Source of the DNA: Centroberyx gerrardi
Taxonomy: Eukaryota > Chordata > Actinopteri > Beryciformes > Berycidae
Direction of reading: 5' to 3'
Length of the DNA: 64,000 nt
Assembly: GCF_048128805.1 (NCBI RefSeq)
Contig: NC_136005.1
Span: forward strand, 16,209,260-16,273,259
The translations under genes were made by a program, and so were the position numbers. Below the pieces are notes generated by a model. The model searched no databases, was not told the origin of the DNA, and worked only from the letters and a program-made list of their open reading frames with translations. Shown here piece after piece: positions 62,680 to 64,000 of this stretch (position 1 is the first letter of the stretch; each line of letters begins with the position of its first letter).

Positions 62680-64000
62680 TCAACTATCTCCATTTAAGAT
62701 TTTTGGATGTAGGACCCTCAGGATGCGATCACTCTTTGTAACATCTGCAGGCAGTTCATTGTTCTGCAAAAAATACATGCAAAAAAAAGCAGTTAATATA
62801 TAATTGCACTGGTGTTTCTACTCATCTACTATCTGATTATTATCTCATCTCTACCTTGTTTGGTAGTGTGGGGTCTGCATTGGCACCAAGCAGCAGTAAA
62901 ACTGTTTTATGATTACCACCCATAACAGCAGCATGAAGGGCTGTAGAGCCATTCTGGAAACAGCAAATATTCATAAAAATATTGATTAATACTTTTGGGG
63001 AAATATTGTATTTTTCAGTAATTAACAAATACAAAACTGCTCCTTATCCAGTATTGCAGGGCTAGTACTGAAAAGAAGACAACAACCATTGTAGCATCCT
63101 CCACCTTGAGAAGGCCGAGTGAAGGAGAGAACTTGAGGAGTTCCTCGATGACGCTGTTGTGTCCCTTGAAAGCTGCCTTGAACAACGCTGTTGATCCGTC
63201 CTTCAGACAGACAGCAGAGGAAACGTTACATTAGAGCATAAAATGATTTTTCAAATGACATGTTCATTCCTGATCCATGACAAAATGGCACAAAGAAAGA
63301 TGATTAGACACCAAAAAGTTTATTGTGTTTGTTGCTTTTCTGTGCAATTTCAACATAATGTGAATTTTAGAAAGTTAATCTAAAGGATTTAAGATTTGAC
63401 CAAGATGGCAGCCTCCTGGTTTGATGTTATTACTTTTTCCGTACCCATCTTACTTTCCAAAGCCTCTAAATGTAAACATCTGTTCTTGCCACTTTGTTTG
63501 GACGGTAAGGGAGAGGAGCAAACATCGGCTGTTCATGTCAATCTGGGATGGGACAGGAGGACTAAATGACACCAATCAAGAATCCCCACATCTTTATGCA
63601 CTTAGTACAGTCAGCCTCCAACCAATAATTCTCAAAGAGACACATACTTGTCTGTCAGCATCCCGATCTGCACCACGTAACAGGAGGACCTTCACCACCT
63701 CGCTGTGACCCATCTGGGCTGCCATCCACAGGGGGGCAGTGCCATCCTGGAAGACGAACAGAGGGGAAGACACAGTGGAACAGGACAGAAGAGGGAGGAA
63801 GTGAAAGGAAAGAGAAAAGCAGAACATGGGCCAAACAAGTAAGAGGTCAAAGCAGGGAACAGATATTGTTAAAAGATGAGATAAACAGGGAGAGGGAGTG
63901 AGCCTGCGTGCACATGTGCGGCTGTTATGTTTCCTCTTTTCAGTCCATCTGTGATCGCTTCCTTTAAATCCGTCACCATGCAGTGCAGTAACTCCAACAG
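62680..64000 (-). CDS. ankrd29: Ankyrin repeat domain-containing protein 29, C-terminal part (gene continues past window)
   Basis: Protein built of ankyrin repeats, function poorly known. Four minus-strand exons are visible: 63746-63648, 63200-63105, 62953-62855 and 62763-62680 (TGA). The first three each encode one ankyrin repeat in phase 0: DGTAPLWMAAQMGHSEVVKV..., DGSTALFKAAFKGHNSVIEE... and NGSTALHAAVMGGNHKTVLL.... The last encodes a short tail, NNELPADVTKSDRILRVL. The repeat order and the LLKFSPSLG variant match vertebrate ANKRD29. Upstream repeats and the start codon lie beyond base 64000, and no ankyrin exon was seen in 63747-64000. One exon per repeat with symmetric phases is the usual design for this kind of gene. 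Confidence 0.92.

Noticed and set aside
63920-64000. A splice-acceptor-like TTTCAG and possible exon at the right edge
   Set aside because: It is on the strand opposite to ankrd29 and encodes nothing recognisable before the window ends.

Overview
This is nuclear DNA of a ray-finned (teleost) fish. Genes are split into short exons with GT-AG introns, intergenic gaps are small, (CA)n and (GA)n microsatellites are dense, and small non-autonomous DNA transposons of fish type are present. The proteins read as vertebrate orthologues with fish-like divergence. No bacterial, viral or plasmid genes were seen. Exon ends were placed by hand from splice consensus, reading frame and recalled family proteins. 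Every multi-exon model below closes in frame.

Layout, left to right: dhcr24 (+, 3' half only); tmem205 (+); slc35d1 (-, 12 exons); an unrecognised 8-exon gene for a 520-residue protein (-) with an RFX-type X-box at its start; aqp12 (+); rpp21 (-); pak2 (-, 14 coding exons); pigx (-) head-to-head with cep19 (+); ing5 (-); plekhb2 (+); vps4b (-); and the 3' part of ankrd29 (-), which runs off the right end. The pak2-pigx-cep19 block matches the order and relative orientation I recall for human 3q29. The other neighbours come from several human chromosomes.

The genes are mostly housekeeping: sterol reduction (dhcr24), nucleotide-sugar transport (slc35d1), GPI-anchor synthesis (pigx), tRNA processing (rpp21), chromatin reading (ing5), endosomal traffic and ESCRT-III disassembly (plekhb2, vps4b), and centriole/cilium function (cep19, possibly the unknown gene). 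They form no operon-like system. Convergent pairs (tmem205/slc35d1, aqp12/rpp21, cep19/ing5, plekhb2/vps4b) have 3' ends facing each other, and cep19/pigx probably share a promoter.

Non-coding items of note: a perfect 35-bp-arm hairpin in an intron of the unknown gene, a 17-nt microexon and a GC-AG intron in the same gene, a TTA-flanked Harbinger-type MITE, a TTAA-flanked MITE with 124-bp terminal repeats, a near-CLEAR E-box upstream of vps4b, and a vps4b splice acceptor whose pyrimidine tract is a (CT)n microsatellite. I found no convincing undescribed system. The unknown, possibly ciliary, gene is the best candidate for new biology.
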